A DNA stretch of 64,000 nucleotides from assembly GCA_016700175.1 (NCBI GenBank), contig CP065003.1, positions 124,001 through 188,000 on the forward strand, read 5' to 3'. The notes below the pieces were generated by a model. It saw only the letters and a program-made list of their open reading frames with translations, ran no database searches and was not told where the DNA came from. A program made the translations under genes and the position numbers. This DNA comes from Acidobacteriota bacterium. GTDB taxonomy: Bacteria; Acidobacteriota; Blastocatellia; Pyrinomonadales; Pyrinomonadaceae. Below, one piece after another: positions 56,196-64,000 of the stretch (the first letter of the stretch is position 1; each line of letters opens with the position of its first letter).

Positions 56196-57404
56196 TCACT
56201 GGTCAATGAACCGAGCGATCTTTTCCACTGCGCGTTCTAGATTCTCCATCGACGTCGCGTACGAGATCCGTATGAACCCGTCCGCGCCGAAGCCTTCTCC
56301 GTCCGTCGTGGCGACGTACTTCGAATTCAGGAGCGCGTCGACAAGGTCCGCAGACCTCTGATATTTGTCGCCGAGTAACTCGCGGACGTCAACGAACGCG
56401 TAAAATGCGCCTTCCGGCATCGCCGTCTTGAATCCCCCGATCTTCTGCAGCTCCGGGATCAGATAATCCCTTCTTCGTTCGTATTCAGCGAGCATCGTCC
56501 CGACCGCGTCGCTCATTCTCGCCGGGTCCTGCAGAGCCCTTGCGCAGGCGTACTGGACGAACGATGTCGGATGCGAAGCCGAATGGCTCTGCAGTTTCAG
56601 CATCTGCTTCGTCCATTCCTCGCCGGCGATCGTGTAGCCGATCCTCCATCCCGTCATCGCGAACGTCTTTGAGAACGATCCCGCCACGCAGACGTATCTC
56701 CGAAGTTCCTCAGGCAGCACCGCCGACGTGAAGACCTCGCCGGGCGGATAAACGAACAGCAGATAGCACTCGTCCGTCAGCACGTACACACCGCGTTCGG
56801 CGCAGGTCTCGATGATCTTCCGCATCTCCGCAGCGGGAATGACGCGCCCGGTCGGATTGTTGGGCGAGTTGACGATCAAAAGCTTTGTTTTCGGAGTGAT
56901 CGCGTCGCGGACCTGGTCCGCGGTCAGGATGAAATCCGTCTCCTCGGTGTCGATGAACACGTTGTTCGCGCCGACGAAATTGACGATCTCGGGAAACGTG
57001 ACCCAGTAAGGCTTGGGAACCAGGACGTCCTCGCCTTCGTCGACGAGCGTATTTACGGCGTTGAAAAGCGCCTGCTTGCCGCCGCACGAGGCCGCGATCT
57101 CGCCTTCAGCAAGAGCTGCCCCGAATACCTTCGAATAATAATCGATCACCGATTCGCGGAAGAGCCTCAGCCCGGCCGTCGGCGTGTATTTCGTGATGCC
57201 TTTCTGAAGCCCCTCGAGCGCGAAGTCCTTGATGAACTGCGGAGTGTCGAAGTCAGGCTCGCCGACCGTCAGGTCGATCACATCGCGGCCTTCTTCCCGC
57301 AGGCGGGTCGCCAACTGGGCGGCCTTCAGCGTCGAAGAACCCTTCATTTTCAGGATGTTCTTCGAAAAGGCGATGCCTTTCTGTGCCGCGCTTCGATCGT
57401 TCAT
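56196..57404 (-). CDS. Class I PLP aminotransferase (aspartate aminotransferase type)
   Basis: 402 residues from ATG 57404, which begins four bases after the coaD stop. 'IDLTVGEPDFDTP' near the N-terminus, 'NSPNNPTGRVIPA', and 'VAGSFSKTFAMTGWRIGY' with the Schiff-base lysine are diagnostic of fold-type I aminotransferases of the AspC/prephenate aminotransferase group. The family arginine pair for dicarboxylates cannot be verified by eye. In an operon with coaD. Confidence 0.92.
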   Translation of the reverse strand: MNDRSAAQKGIAFSKNILKMKGSSTLKAAQLATRLREEGRDVIDLTVGEPDFDTPQFIKDFALEGLQKGITKYTPTAGLRLFRESVIDYYSKVFGAALAEGEIAASCGGKQALFNAVNTLVDEGEDVLVPKPYWVTFPEIVNFVGANNVFIDTEETDFILTADQVRDAITPKTKLLIVNSPNNPTGRVIPAAEMRKIIETCAERGVYVLTDECYLLFVYPPGEVFTSAVLPEELRRYVCVAGSFSKTFAMTGWRIGYTIAGEEWTKQMLKLQSHSASHPTSFVQYACARALQDPARMSDAVGTMLAEYERRRDYLIPELQKIGGFKTAMPEGAFYAFVDVRELLGDKYQRSADLVDALLNSKYVATTDGEGFGADGFIRISYATSMENLERAVEKIARFIDQ

Positions 57405-57408
57405 AGTC

Positions 57409-57906
57409 TTAGTTCGTCTCCGCCCGTTTTTCGCGCATCTTCGCCTCAACGAGTTCGGGAACCAACCCGTCGACCCGGCCTCCGAGCGTGAAAACCTGTT
57501 TCAGAAGCCTCGAGCTCACGTACGAGTATTCTTCGGCTGCCATCAAAAACACCGTCTCGATCTCCGGCTCGAGCCGCTTGTTCATCAGCGCCATGCGAAC
57601 TTCGTAATCGTAGTCAGAAACTGCCCGAATGCCCCTTACGATCGCAGTCGCCTCGCGCTTCTTCGCGTAATCGACCAGGAGTCCTGAGAAGCTCTCGACC
57701 GCCATCGTGCATTCCCCGGTGTCCATTCCGACCAACACCTCGGCGATCATTCGGCAGCGTTCTTCCGGAGTGAACATAGGGTGTTTCTCCGGGTTGTCGA
57801 GCACGGCGACGATCATCTCGTCGAACAGATCGACGCTCCGCTCGATGATGTCCAGATGGCCTTTCGTAAGCGGGTCGAATGAACCGGGGAAGATGGCTCG
57901 TTTCAT
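57409..57906 (-). CDS. coaD: Phosphopantetheine adenylyltransferase
   Basis: 165 residues. Fourth step of coenzyme A synthesis. 'AIFPGSFDPLTKGHLDIIERS' contains the T/HxGH nucleotidyltransferase motif, 'VRGIRAVSDYDYEVRMA' the phosphate loop, and 'EYSYVSSRLLKQV' (family E-x-S-F-I-S-S-S-x-V-K) the end motif. All are intact and the length is usual. Followed directly by the aminotransferase gene. Confidence 0.95.
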   Translation of the reverse strand: MKRAIFPGSFDPLTKGHLDIIERSVDLFDEMIVAVLDNPEKHPMFTPEERCRMIAEVLVGMDTGECTMAVESFSGLLVDYAKKREATAIVRGIRAVSDYDYEVRMALMNKRLEPEIETVFLMAAEEYSYVSSRLLKQVFTLGGRVDGLVPELVEAKMREKRAETN

Positions 57907-57928
57907 ATTCTATTTTCGCCGGGCGGTG

Positions 57929-58720
57929 TCAGGACGTCTTCTCTTTCAAAAGCGCTTCGGCGTCCTTGAGCGCTTCTTCGTATTCGGGGACGAAATCGGG
58001 ATGCGGCTCCATCGCCTTAAGCTTCGCCACCATTTCCTTTGCTTTCTCGTCCTGCTCCGTCGCGAAATAGGCCTCGGCAAGATAGAGGTATATGTAAGCG
58101 TTGTCCTTGTGCTTGTCGAATCCCTTTTCCAGATACTCAAGCGCGCGTTCCGCACTTCCGCCGGCAAGCCCTCTCGTATTCAGCTCAAGCCGTCCCAATC
58201 CCATGTATGCGCTTCCGGATTCAAAACCCGGTTCGATCTCCAGCACTTTCTGCATTCCAGTGCGGATCTTGTCGACGGAGACGATCCCGACGGTCACGGG
58301 AGCCCGCTCGGCGCGTTCGCCTATGATCGCAGCTTCCCAGAAGTGTCCATCCGGCTTGTCGGGCTCCAGGCGGCGCGCGATGCGTGCGGCTTCGAGGCCC
58401 GCTTTCAGTACCTTTTCCGCTTCTTCGTATGAAAGCTGTTCGCGGCTTCCGAGAAACCAGCTGTAGCGCGCAAACGCTGCTTCCACTTCGAAGTTCCTGT
58501 TGTCCGGGTCGCGGGCCGTTTGAAGAATCTCGAGGGCCTTCCTCACCCGCTCCGGATCCTTCCTCGCCGCCCAGTGTTCAGTCGACTCTGCGAGCGCCTT
58601 CGAGGGCTCCACACCCGGGCGGTTCGGAGCCGGCTCCTCGTCGGCTTCCGAAGACATAGCACAAGCGCTAAATAGCAAGACCAAAAGGGTTAGGAGTCCA
58701 ATTGCCGACCTGATCTTCAT
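57929..58720 (-). CDS. TPR lipoprotein (TatT-like)
   Basis: 263 residues. Lipoprotein signal 'LLFSACA' with Cys20. The body is all helical with TPRs. The arrangement 'HFWEAAIIGERAERAP', 'GSAYMGLGRLEL' and 'EYLEKGFDKHKDNAYIYLYLAEAYFATEQ' resembles TatT, the trimeric TPR partner of TRAP transporters. No TRAP genes lie nearby, so the partner is unknown. Read before coaD on the same strand, 22 bases apart. Confidence 0.75.
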   Translation of the reverse strand: MKIRSAIGLLTLLVLLFSACAMSSEADEEPAPNRPGVEPSKALAESTEHWAARKDPERVRKALEILQTARDPDNRNFEVEAAFARYSWFLGSREQLSYEEAEKVLKAGLEAARIARRLEPDKPDGHFWEAAIIGERAERAPVTVGIVSVDKIRTGMQKVLEIEPGFESGSAYMGLGRLELNTRGLAGGSAERALEYLEKGFDKHKDNAYIYLYLAEAYFATEQDEKAKEMVAKLKAMEPHPDFVPEYEEALKDAEALLKEKTS

Positions 58721-58862
58721 AATCCAGCTGCGAGTGTAACAGTTTGGTAATTTGTGGGTTTCGCGGGGTGCCCAAGGGGGCCCCGGTTACCAAACAGCAC
58801 TGTAATTTGGTATATTTTTGTACTTTAACCGGCGTCGGAAGAGTCCCGTAATTTTAGTCATA

Positions 58863-59537
58863 ATGGCTTCTAAATCACAAGCGGCATCCTTTTACGATCT
58901 CGAAGGCACGCTCGTAAGCACGAACCTTGTCCACACGCTCGGTTTCTATGCGCGGAGACAGCAGGGGCTCCTGACGACGATCAGGAAGAGCGTGGGTACG
59001 GTGGCTAAACTGCCGATGTTCGGGCTGACGGACCTTTACAGCCGTAATGTTTTCAACGAGTACTTCTTCCAGAGTTACAAAGGCGAGTCTCTTGACCGCC
59101 TTCGATACTTTTCAGAAGAGCTATTCGAAGAAGTGCTGAAGCCGGCGATCTTCGACGGGACGGCGGACCTTATCGCTAAGTCCAAGAAACTCGGGCACAT
59201 ACAGGTCGTGGTCACGGGAGCGCTCGATTTCTCCGTGGAGCCTTTGTGCGATTACCTGGGCATCGACGTCTATGTCGCGAACAGACTGGAATTCGTCAAC
59301 GGATACGCGACGGGCAGGCTTCTGCCGCCGGTAATGGCTTCGGCGACGAAGGCGAAGTGGATACGGGAGTTCGCGGAGCGCGAGAACATTAACCTCAGCA
59401 AGTCTTACGCTTATTCGGACTCGATCTCGGACCTCGCGATGCTTTCGATCGTCGGTCATCCGGTCGCGGTGAACCCGGACTTTCGCCTGAAACAGACGGC
59501 GCTCCAGCACGACTGGGCGATACTGGACCTGCGATGA
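58863..59537 (+). CDS. HAD-IB family phosphatase
   Basis: 224 residues. Haloacid-dehalogenase subfamily IB (SerB/PGP-like). Motif I reads 'FYDLEGTLVSTN': the nucleophile Asp is present but the second acidic residue is Glu instead of Asp. Motif II is 'VVVTGALDFSVEPL' and motif III-IV 'SKSYAYSDSISDLAMLSIVG'. Members of this subfamily often sit with acyltransferases or acyl reductases in lipid loci, and here a LarA-like gene and an acyl-reductase fusion follow on the same strand. Confidence 0.85.
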   Translation: MASKSQAASFYDLEGTLVSTNLVHTLGFYARRQQGLLTTIRKSVGTVAKLPMFGLTDLYSRNVFNEYFFQSYKGESLDRLRYFSEELFEEVLKPAIFDGTADLIAKSKKLGHIQVVVTGALDFSVEPLCDYLGIDVYVANRLEFVNGYATGRLLPPVMASATKAKWIREFAERENINLSKSYAYSDSISDLAMLSIVGHPVAVNPDFRLKQTALQHDWAILDLR

Positions 59538-59638
59538 CGATTGACAATGGTCAACGATCATCGATCAATGGAAGAGGGGAGTGAATGGGTGGCGAATTGA
59601 TCATTGATCGATGATCATTGGTCATTGAACACTGAATT
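59535..59638. repeat. Short-period intergenic stretch before the LarA-like gene
   Basis: About 100 bases dominated by imperfect repeats of words such as TGATCATTGATCGATGATCA and CATTGGTCATTGA, matching in style the runs near 43800 and 54946. It reaches the ATG of the LarA-like gene, so the ribosome site must lie within it. Confidence 0.6.
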
Positions 59639-61240
59639 ATGGCTTTACAGCTAAGAAGAAAGACCCACGAGTCGATCGTTTACATCGACCGCGATTCGGC
59701 GCCGAGGATAATGCCGAAGGGCGAGGACTTCATTCTCGAGGACCTTCCGATCGGCACGCGCGTGATCTATCCGAATCCGCCGATCAAGGGCCTCCCGCAC
59801 CGCGAGGCGGCGATCCGTTACGCGGTCAACAATCCGATCGACGCGAAGCCTTTGTATGCCCAGCTAGAGCCGGGGATGAAGGTCACGATCGCGATGGACG
59901 ACATCTCGCTGCCCTTGCCTCCGATGGCGACCCCGGACCTCCGCCAGACGATGCTCGAGGTCGTACTCGACATGTGCTACGCGAACGGTGTCGACGACAT
60001 CCACCTGATCATCGCAAACTCGCTTCACCGCAAGATGACAGAGTGGGAGATGAAGCGGATGGCCGGATCGAAGATCCACAACGCTTTCTATCCCGACCGT
60101 TACTACAACCACGACGCGGAGGACGATCTGGGTCTCGTGACGCTCGGCGAGACACGGCACGGCGAGCCGCTCCGCATCAATCGACGGTGTGCTGAAAGCG
60201 ACCTCCTTATTTATCTCAACATCAACCTCGTCCCGATGGACGGCGGGCACAAATCGGTCGCGGTCGGGTTGTGCGATTACGAATCGCTCCGCGCTCACCA
60301 CGAGCCGCAGACGATCATCGAGTCGGACTCGTACATGTATCCGCCCGATTCCGAGTTGAACCACAAGGTCCACCGGCTCGGGAAACTGGTCGACGAGCAG
60401 CTGAACGTTTTCCACATCGAAACCGCGCTCAACAACCGCATGTTCGGCGAGGGATACGACATACTCACGAAGAACGAGGACGAGTTCTCGTTCGGCGACC
60501 GTATGAAGTGGGAAACGCTCAAGCGGACGTTTTCCAAGCTTCCGAGAAAGGCGAGGCGCAAGCTCCTGCACGAGATCCCGGCTCAGTACGAGCTGATCGC
60601 GTGCTACGCGGGCGAGACGGAGAAGGTCCACGAGAAGATCCTGGAGAAGAATTACCAGCAGTACGTGATCCCCGTGAAGGGCCAGTGCGACATAATGATC
60701 ACGGGCATTCCGGACATATCGCCGTACAACGTGTACTCGGCCTTGAATCCGCTCCTGGTCCAGGTGATGGCGCTCGGCTATCACTTCAACATGTACAAGG
60801 GCAAGCCGTTGATCAAGAAGGGCGGCGTGATGATCATCACGCACCCTTGCTTCGACGAGTTCGATCACGACTTCCATCCGAGCTACATAGAGTTCTTTCA
60901 CCGCCTTCTTCCCGAGTCGCGCGACGCCTTTTACCTCCGCGAGAAATACGAGCGGGAGTTCGCCGAGAACCCCGCTTACATCGAGATGTACCGAAGAGGG
61001 AACGCCTATCACGGCGCGCATCCGTTCTTTATGTGGTACTGGGGCGAGAACGGCCGCCAGCACGTGGGCAAGGTGATCGCGGCGGGAGCCGAGAACGCCC
61101 ACGTGCCTGATATCCTAGGCTGGGAACGCGCGGACAATCTGACGGAAGCGATCGCGATGGCAAGAAGCTATATGGGCCGGAGCGCGGAGATCACGATGCT
61201 CCATCAGCCGGTGATCGGTTTGGCGGAGGTGACGGACTGA
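59639..61240 (+). CDS. LarA-like (DUF2088) protein
   Basis: 533 residues. The first half matches the lactate-racemase LarA N-terminal domain (DUF2088): 'KVTIAMDDISLPLPPM' corresponds to the D-x-T-R-P loop, and 'IIANSLHRKMTEWEM' to the A-x-G-x-H-R segment with the pincer-facing His. It is about 100 residues longer than LarA. Family members use a nickel pincer nucleotide or have unknown substrates; I cannot show lactate racemase activity, and no larB, larC or larE is present. Placement between a HAD phosphatase and an acyl-reductase/AMP-ligase suggests a lipid-related role (inference). Confidence 0.82.
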   Translation: MALQLRRKTHESIVYIDRDSAPRIMPKGEDFILEDLPIGTRVIYPNPPIKGLPHREAAIRYAVNNPIDAKPLYAQLEPGMKVTIAMDDISLPLPPMATPDLRQTMLEVVLDMCYANGVDDIHLIIANSLHRKMTEWEMKRMAGSKIHNAFYPDRYYNHDAEDDLGLVTLGETRHGEPLRINRRCAESDLLIYLNINLVPMDGGHKSVAVGLCDYESLRAHHEPQTIIESDSYMYPPDSELNHKVHRLGKLVDEQLNVFHIETALNNRMFGEGYDILTKNEDEFSFGDRMKWETLKRTFSKLPRKARRKLLHEIPAQYELIACYAGETEKVHEKILEKNYQQYVIPVKGQCDIMITGIPDISPYNVYSALNPLLVQVMALGYHFNMYKGKPLIKKGGVMIITHPCFDEFDHDFHPSYIEFFHRLLPESRDAFYLREKYEREFAENPAYIEMYRRGNAYHGAHPFFMWYWGENGRQHVGKVIAAGAENAHVPDILGWERADNLTEAIAMARSYMGRSAEITMLHQPVIGLAEVTD

Positions 61241-61312
61241 GCAGTTGATAATGGATAGTTGCAAATGGATAGTTTCCTACTTCTGGAGAAGGTGCGATTT
61301 GGAGGATCTGTA

Positions 61313-61906
61313 ATGAAGGTGATTGGTGTCCTGATCTTGGCCTGTCTTTCCGGTTCAGTTTTTGCCCAGACTGAGATCGACTTTGAAAGGAAGTATCCAA
61401 AGATTGTCTCGTACGAGGTGCGGCCAAACATTCAAATGAGGGCCGAGTTTGGAAGCGACGGTCAGGTGATCTCAGTTACGCTATTGCCGAATCGGATCTC
61501 TGAAACGGAAAAAGTCCAGTTTTCCGGAAGTCTTCTCTTGGATGTGTACAAAGTCGAAGAGATATTTGAGGAATTGGTCGCACCACAGGACCGGATCGGC
61601 GAAACCAAGTCACTAGGCTACCAAATGGCGGGAATTGGGGGCTTCATATTTGGCGGCTTTGAGTATTCGGGCATTAGGGTGGACATTCACGGCTCTCGGT
61701 ATAATCGGGGACTTAGTGCGCGAAATCGCTGCTCTCAATCAAATGACGAAGCTGGAGAGGAAGAGTCGTGGAGGCGTTTTTGCGCGATGGACGTTGAGCC
61801 GGAGAGTGTGCGTATCACATGGACCAAGCGCAAACCTGAGACTTCAGGTTCCAGGGAAGCAGAGTCTGACCCTGATCGGATTCTGAAGCTGTTTCTTAAA
61901 CTGTAA
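61313..61906 (+). CDS. Small secreted hypothetical protein
   Basis: 197 residues from ATG 61313. Signal peptide (1 to about 18, ending FAQ), then 'FERKYPKIVSYEVRPNIQMRAEFGSDGQVISVTL', a pattern I associate with short exported Acidobacteriota proteins. The C-terminus is basic ('VRITWTKRKPE') and followed by a low-complexity tail. GC content is lower than in the genes on either side. Function unknown. Confidence 0.65.
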   Translation: MKVIGVLILACLSGSVFAQTEIDFERKYPKIVSYEVRPNIQMRAEFGSDGQVISVTLLPNRISETEKVQFSGSLLLDVYKVEEIFEELVAPQDRIGETKSLGYQMAGIGGFIFGGFEYSGIRVDIHGSRYNRGLSARNRCSQSNDEAGEEESWRRFCAMDVEPESVRITWTKRKPETSGSREAESDPDRILKLFLKL

Positions 61907-62014
61907 GATCAGCGCGGGAGCCAACCTGCAACCCGAAGTAAGAGCGCAACGGCGGAACTGGAATTAGATCAGGGACACTTTCTAAACCCCAAAATATCTG
62001 GACAGCAAGGAGCG

Positions 62015-62055
62015 CCCGCAATTCACGATTTACGAATTACGATTCACGACCAAGA
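62015..62055. repeat. AATTACGATTCACG-type repeats before the acyl-reductase gene
   Basis: Three imperfect copies of an ACGATT(T/C)ACGA word lie directly before the ATG at 62056. No clear Shine-Dalgarno is seen beyond them. Confidence 0.55.
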
Positions 62056-64000
62056 ATGAAACTTTCTCCAACAGAAGTATTCAAGGGGAAGAAGATATTC
62101 TTCATCGGCGGGACCGGCTTTGTCGGCAAGGTCACGCTGTCGATGCTCCTCAACAATTTTCCCGACATAGGGAAGGTCTATGTAACAGTCCGCGCCCGCG
62201 ACGACTTCGAATCGCTCAACCGCTTCTGGAACAGCGTGATACCGTCGCCCACGTTCGATCCTCTCCGCGAGAAGCACGGAGATAAGTTCGAGGATTTCAT
62301 CAACGAAAAGGTCGTGCCGGTCAACGGCGACGTCGGCAACGAGTTCCTCGGGATGACGGAAGAACAGGCGAGAGAGGTTATGGCGGACTGCGACATCATC
62401 ATCAATTCCGCAGGTAACGTGACATTCAACCCCCCGCTCGAAAGCGCCCTTCGAACGAATGTGGTCGGCACGAACAACGTCCTCGAGCTCGCAAGGATGA
62501 TGAAGCGGCCGTGCCTTGTACACGTTTCTACCTGCTTTGTGGCGGGCAAGCGCAGCGGATCGATCTGGGAGAATGAGGAAGTCGTCGGTTACTTCCCGAA
62601 GAAGGACGAACTCGTCGGAACGACTTTTGACGTCAACCAGGAGATCGAGGACTGCGCGCGCCTCTCCGAACAGGCGAGGCAGGAAGCAGACGACGCCGTC
62701 AACATCGCCAAGTTCCGCGAGCTCGCCCGCGAGCGCCTGATCGAGGAAGGCCGCGACCCCGACGATGAAAAGGCAGTGAACTCCGCCATCTTCCGAGAGC
62801 GCAAGATGTGGATCCGCGAGCGGACGACGGAACTCGGGGAGGACCGCGCCGGCTACTGGGGCTGGACGAACATCTACACGTATTCGAAATCGCTCGCCGA
62901 GCAGATCGTCGCCCAGCAGGACGATATCGTGAAGGTGCTTGTCAGGCCTTCGATCGTCGAATCGTCCGTCAACTATCCGTTCCCCGGCTGGAATGAGGGC
63001 TTCACGACCACCGCGCCCCTGATCCTGATTGCGCTCCGAGGCCAGCCGGTGATCCCCGTCAACGAAAAGCTCGTCCTCGACATAATCCCCGTCGACATGG
63101 TCGCCGGAGCGATGCTCGGCGCGGCGATGGAAGCGCTCGTCAGCGACGCGCCGCCGCTTGTGTTCCAGGCGTGTTCGGGCGATTCGAATCCGAACGATAT
63201 GAAGCGGATCGTCGGGCTCGTGGGGCTCTACAAACGCAAGCACTTCAAGGATAGGGAATCCGGGAACAAACTTGTGAACCGTGTCGCCTCGATGATCGAG
63301 GCTACCCCCGCGACTCAGAAGACGTACGAGCGGACCTCGGCGCCGATGCTGAACAAGCTCGCCAAAGGCGCGAACAGCCTGCTCGACAAGGCTACGCCTC
63401 GCTGGGGCGGAGGCAGGATCGGGAACATCGTCTCGGACATAAAGAAATCGGTCGACGAGTTCGAGCGGACGACGCAGGAGACAGTGGACGCCTTCAAGAT
63501 GTTCAAGCCGTTCATGGTCGACAACGAGTACAGTTACCGGGCCGATAACGTCCGCGCGATGCAGTCGAAAGTGAAGAAAGGCGAGCGAGATCTTCTTCCG
63601 TGGTATCCGGAAAATCTCGACTGGTACGATTACTGGCTCAACGTCCACTTCCCGGGGCTCAAGAAGTGGGTCCTGCCGCAGCTCGAGGAAGACCTGAAGG
63701 CTCAGGAACGCCGTTCGTACACGTACCGCGACCTGATGGACATGTTCGACACGGCGACGAAGCGTTTTCCGACGCGCGTGTCGATGAAGATCGAGCGCCA
63801 CGGGAAGATGGAGCAGTACACCTTCGGCGACGTCCGCGAGCTCGCGCTTCGCGTCGGCGGATTCCTGGCGCACAAGGGCGTCGAGGCGGGCGACCGCGTG
63901 ATCCTTTTCTCGCACAACATGCCCGAATGGGGCATGGCGTATTTCGGCATCCTAAAGGCCGGCGCGACCGCCGTCCCGATCGATCCCGCCAGCTCGGTCA
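62056..64000 (+). CDS. Fatty acyl reductase/AMP-ligase fusion, 3' end cut by window edge
   Basis: 648 complete codons are visible before the edge. The N-terminal half is a thioester-reductase/fatty acyl-CoA reductase domain of the Male-sterility (NAD_binding_4) family: 'FFIGGTGFVGKVTLSMLL' nucleotide loop near residue 15, 'NSAGNVTFN', and the catalytic Y-x3-K in 'YTYSKSLAEQ'. A linker with helices follows (about 380-540). The start of an AMP-dependent acyl ligase domain then appears ('YRDLMDMFDTATKRFP', 'GDRVILFSHNMPEWGMAYFGILKAGATAVPIDPA'). Such fusions occur in mycobacterial, myxobacterial (ElbD-like) and acidobacterial lipid loci, including ether-lipid pathways. Acyl activation and reduction in lipid synthesis is the likely role. 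Confidence 0.9.
   Translation, partial: MKLSPTEVFKGKKIFFIGGTGFVGKVTLSMLLNNFPDIGKVYVTVRARDDFESLNRFWNSVIPSPTFDPLREKHGDKFEDFINEKVVPVNGDVGNEFLGMTEEQAREVMADCDIIINSAGNVTFNPPLESALRTNVVGTNNVLELARMMKRPCLVHVSTCFVAGKRSGSIWENEEVVGYFPKKDELVGTTFDVNQEIEDCARLSEQARQEADDAVNIAKFRELARERLIEEGRDPDDEKAVNSAIFRERKMWIRERTTELGEDRAGYWGWTNIYTYSKSLAEQIVAQQDDIVKVLVRPSIVESSVNYPFPGWNEGFTTTAPLILIALRGQPVIPVNEKLVLDIIPVDMVAGAMLGAAMEALVSDAPPLVFQACSGDSNPNDMKRIVGLVGLYKRKHFKDRESGNKLVNRVASMIEATPATQKTYERTSAPMLNKLAKGANSLLDKATPRWGGGRIGNIVSDIKKSVDEFERTTQETVDAFKMFKPFMVDNEYSYRADNVRAMQSKVKKGERDLLPWYPENLDWYDYWLNVHFPGLKKWVLPQLEEDLKAQERRSYTYRDLMDMFDTATKRFPTRVSMKIERHGKMEQYTFGDVRELALRVGGFLAHKGVEAGDRVILFSHNMPEWGMAYFGILKAGATAVPIDPASSV

Noticed and set aside
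62044..63915. 623-codon open frame on the minus strand
   Set aside because: It is antisense to the acyl-reductase/AMP-ligase gene, whose domains and motifs are clear; long antisense frames arise from its third-position GC bias.

Overview
The window is one stretch of bacterial chromosome of moderately high GC. It carries housekeeping genes (iscS-type desulfurase, pgsA, radA, ispD-ispF, coaD, tsaE, nnrDE, a KpsF-type isomerase, tRNA-Thr) among lineage-specific secreted and signalling genes. A winged-helix/TolB-like/TPR regulator, a DUF1800-DUF1501 pair, a bacterial alpha-2-macroglobulin, an acyl reductase/AMP-ligase fusion and intergenic palindrome mosaics together suggest Acidobacteriota, probably Blastocatellia (Pyrinomonadales). 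This is inference from gene content. No rRNA, phage, transposase or CRISPR is visible.

Layout. 0-4.5 kb: a GGDEF/EAL protein cut by the left edge, then a small exported protein with tandem seven-residue GIIVG(L/Y)T repeats, tail-to-tail with a winged-helix/TPR regulator. 4.8-8.5 kb: cysteine desulfurase, then divergently a radical SAM enzyme and a glycolipid-type glycosyltransferase in one operon. 8.5-20.2 kb: a one-TM hypothetical protein, pilin, SDR, ferritin-like protein, DUF2911 protein, tRNA-Thr, a secreted repeat protein, pgsA, DUF1501 and DUF1800. 20.4-29.1 kb: AttH/CrtC-like protein, zinc-finger anti-sigma and ECF sigma factors, two TPR membrane proteins, an ATP-grasp enzyme, and PspA with a membrane partner. 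29.5-37.5 kb: a 2086-residue alpha-2-macroglobulin and a secreted DM9-ankyrin protein. 37.5-43.7 kb: KpsF, NnrDE, TsaE, L,D-transpeptidase, bacilliredoxin, PilZ, HpcH/HpaI-like protein. 43.7-47 kb: direct repeats around a small broken gene, radA, and a 300-bp divergent spacer with about 65-bp inverted arms. 47-54.9 kb: a degenerate SDR, PIN/TRAM protein, IspD, IspF, pyrimidine-nucleoside phosphorylase, and a BMP lipoprotein/ABC ATPase cassette without permeases. 54.9-56.2 kb: an array of small hairpin modules. 56.2-64 kb: aminotransferase, CoaD, TPR lipoprotein, HAD phosphatase, LarA-like protein, and an acyl-reductase/AMP-ligase cut by the right edge.

Assembly caution: at least nine single-base indels interrupt otherwise well-conserved genes in the first 18 kb (regulator, iscS, glycosyltransferase, SDR, the 14.7-kb gene, pgsA three times, DUF1501), with one more candidate near 44.7 kb. 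Several lie in homopolymers, and every repaired length is a whole number of codons ending at a good stop, so sequencing error is more likely than gene decay. Affected genes are annotated over their repaired extent.

Best candidates for something undescribed are the GIIVG-repeat exported protein beside its regulator, the radical SAM-glycosyltransferase operon, the DM9-ankyrin secreted protein, and the palindrome-module arrays.
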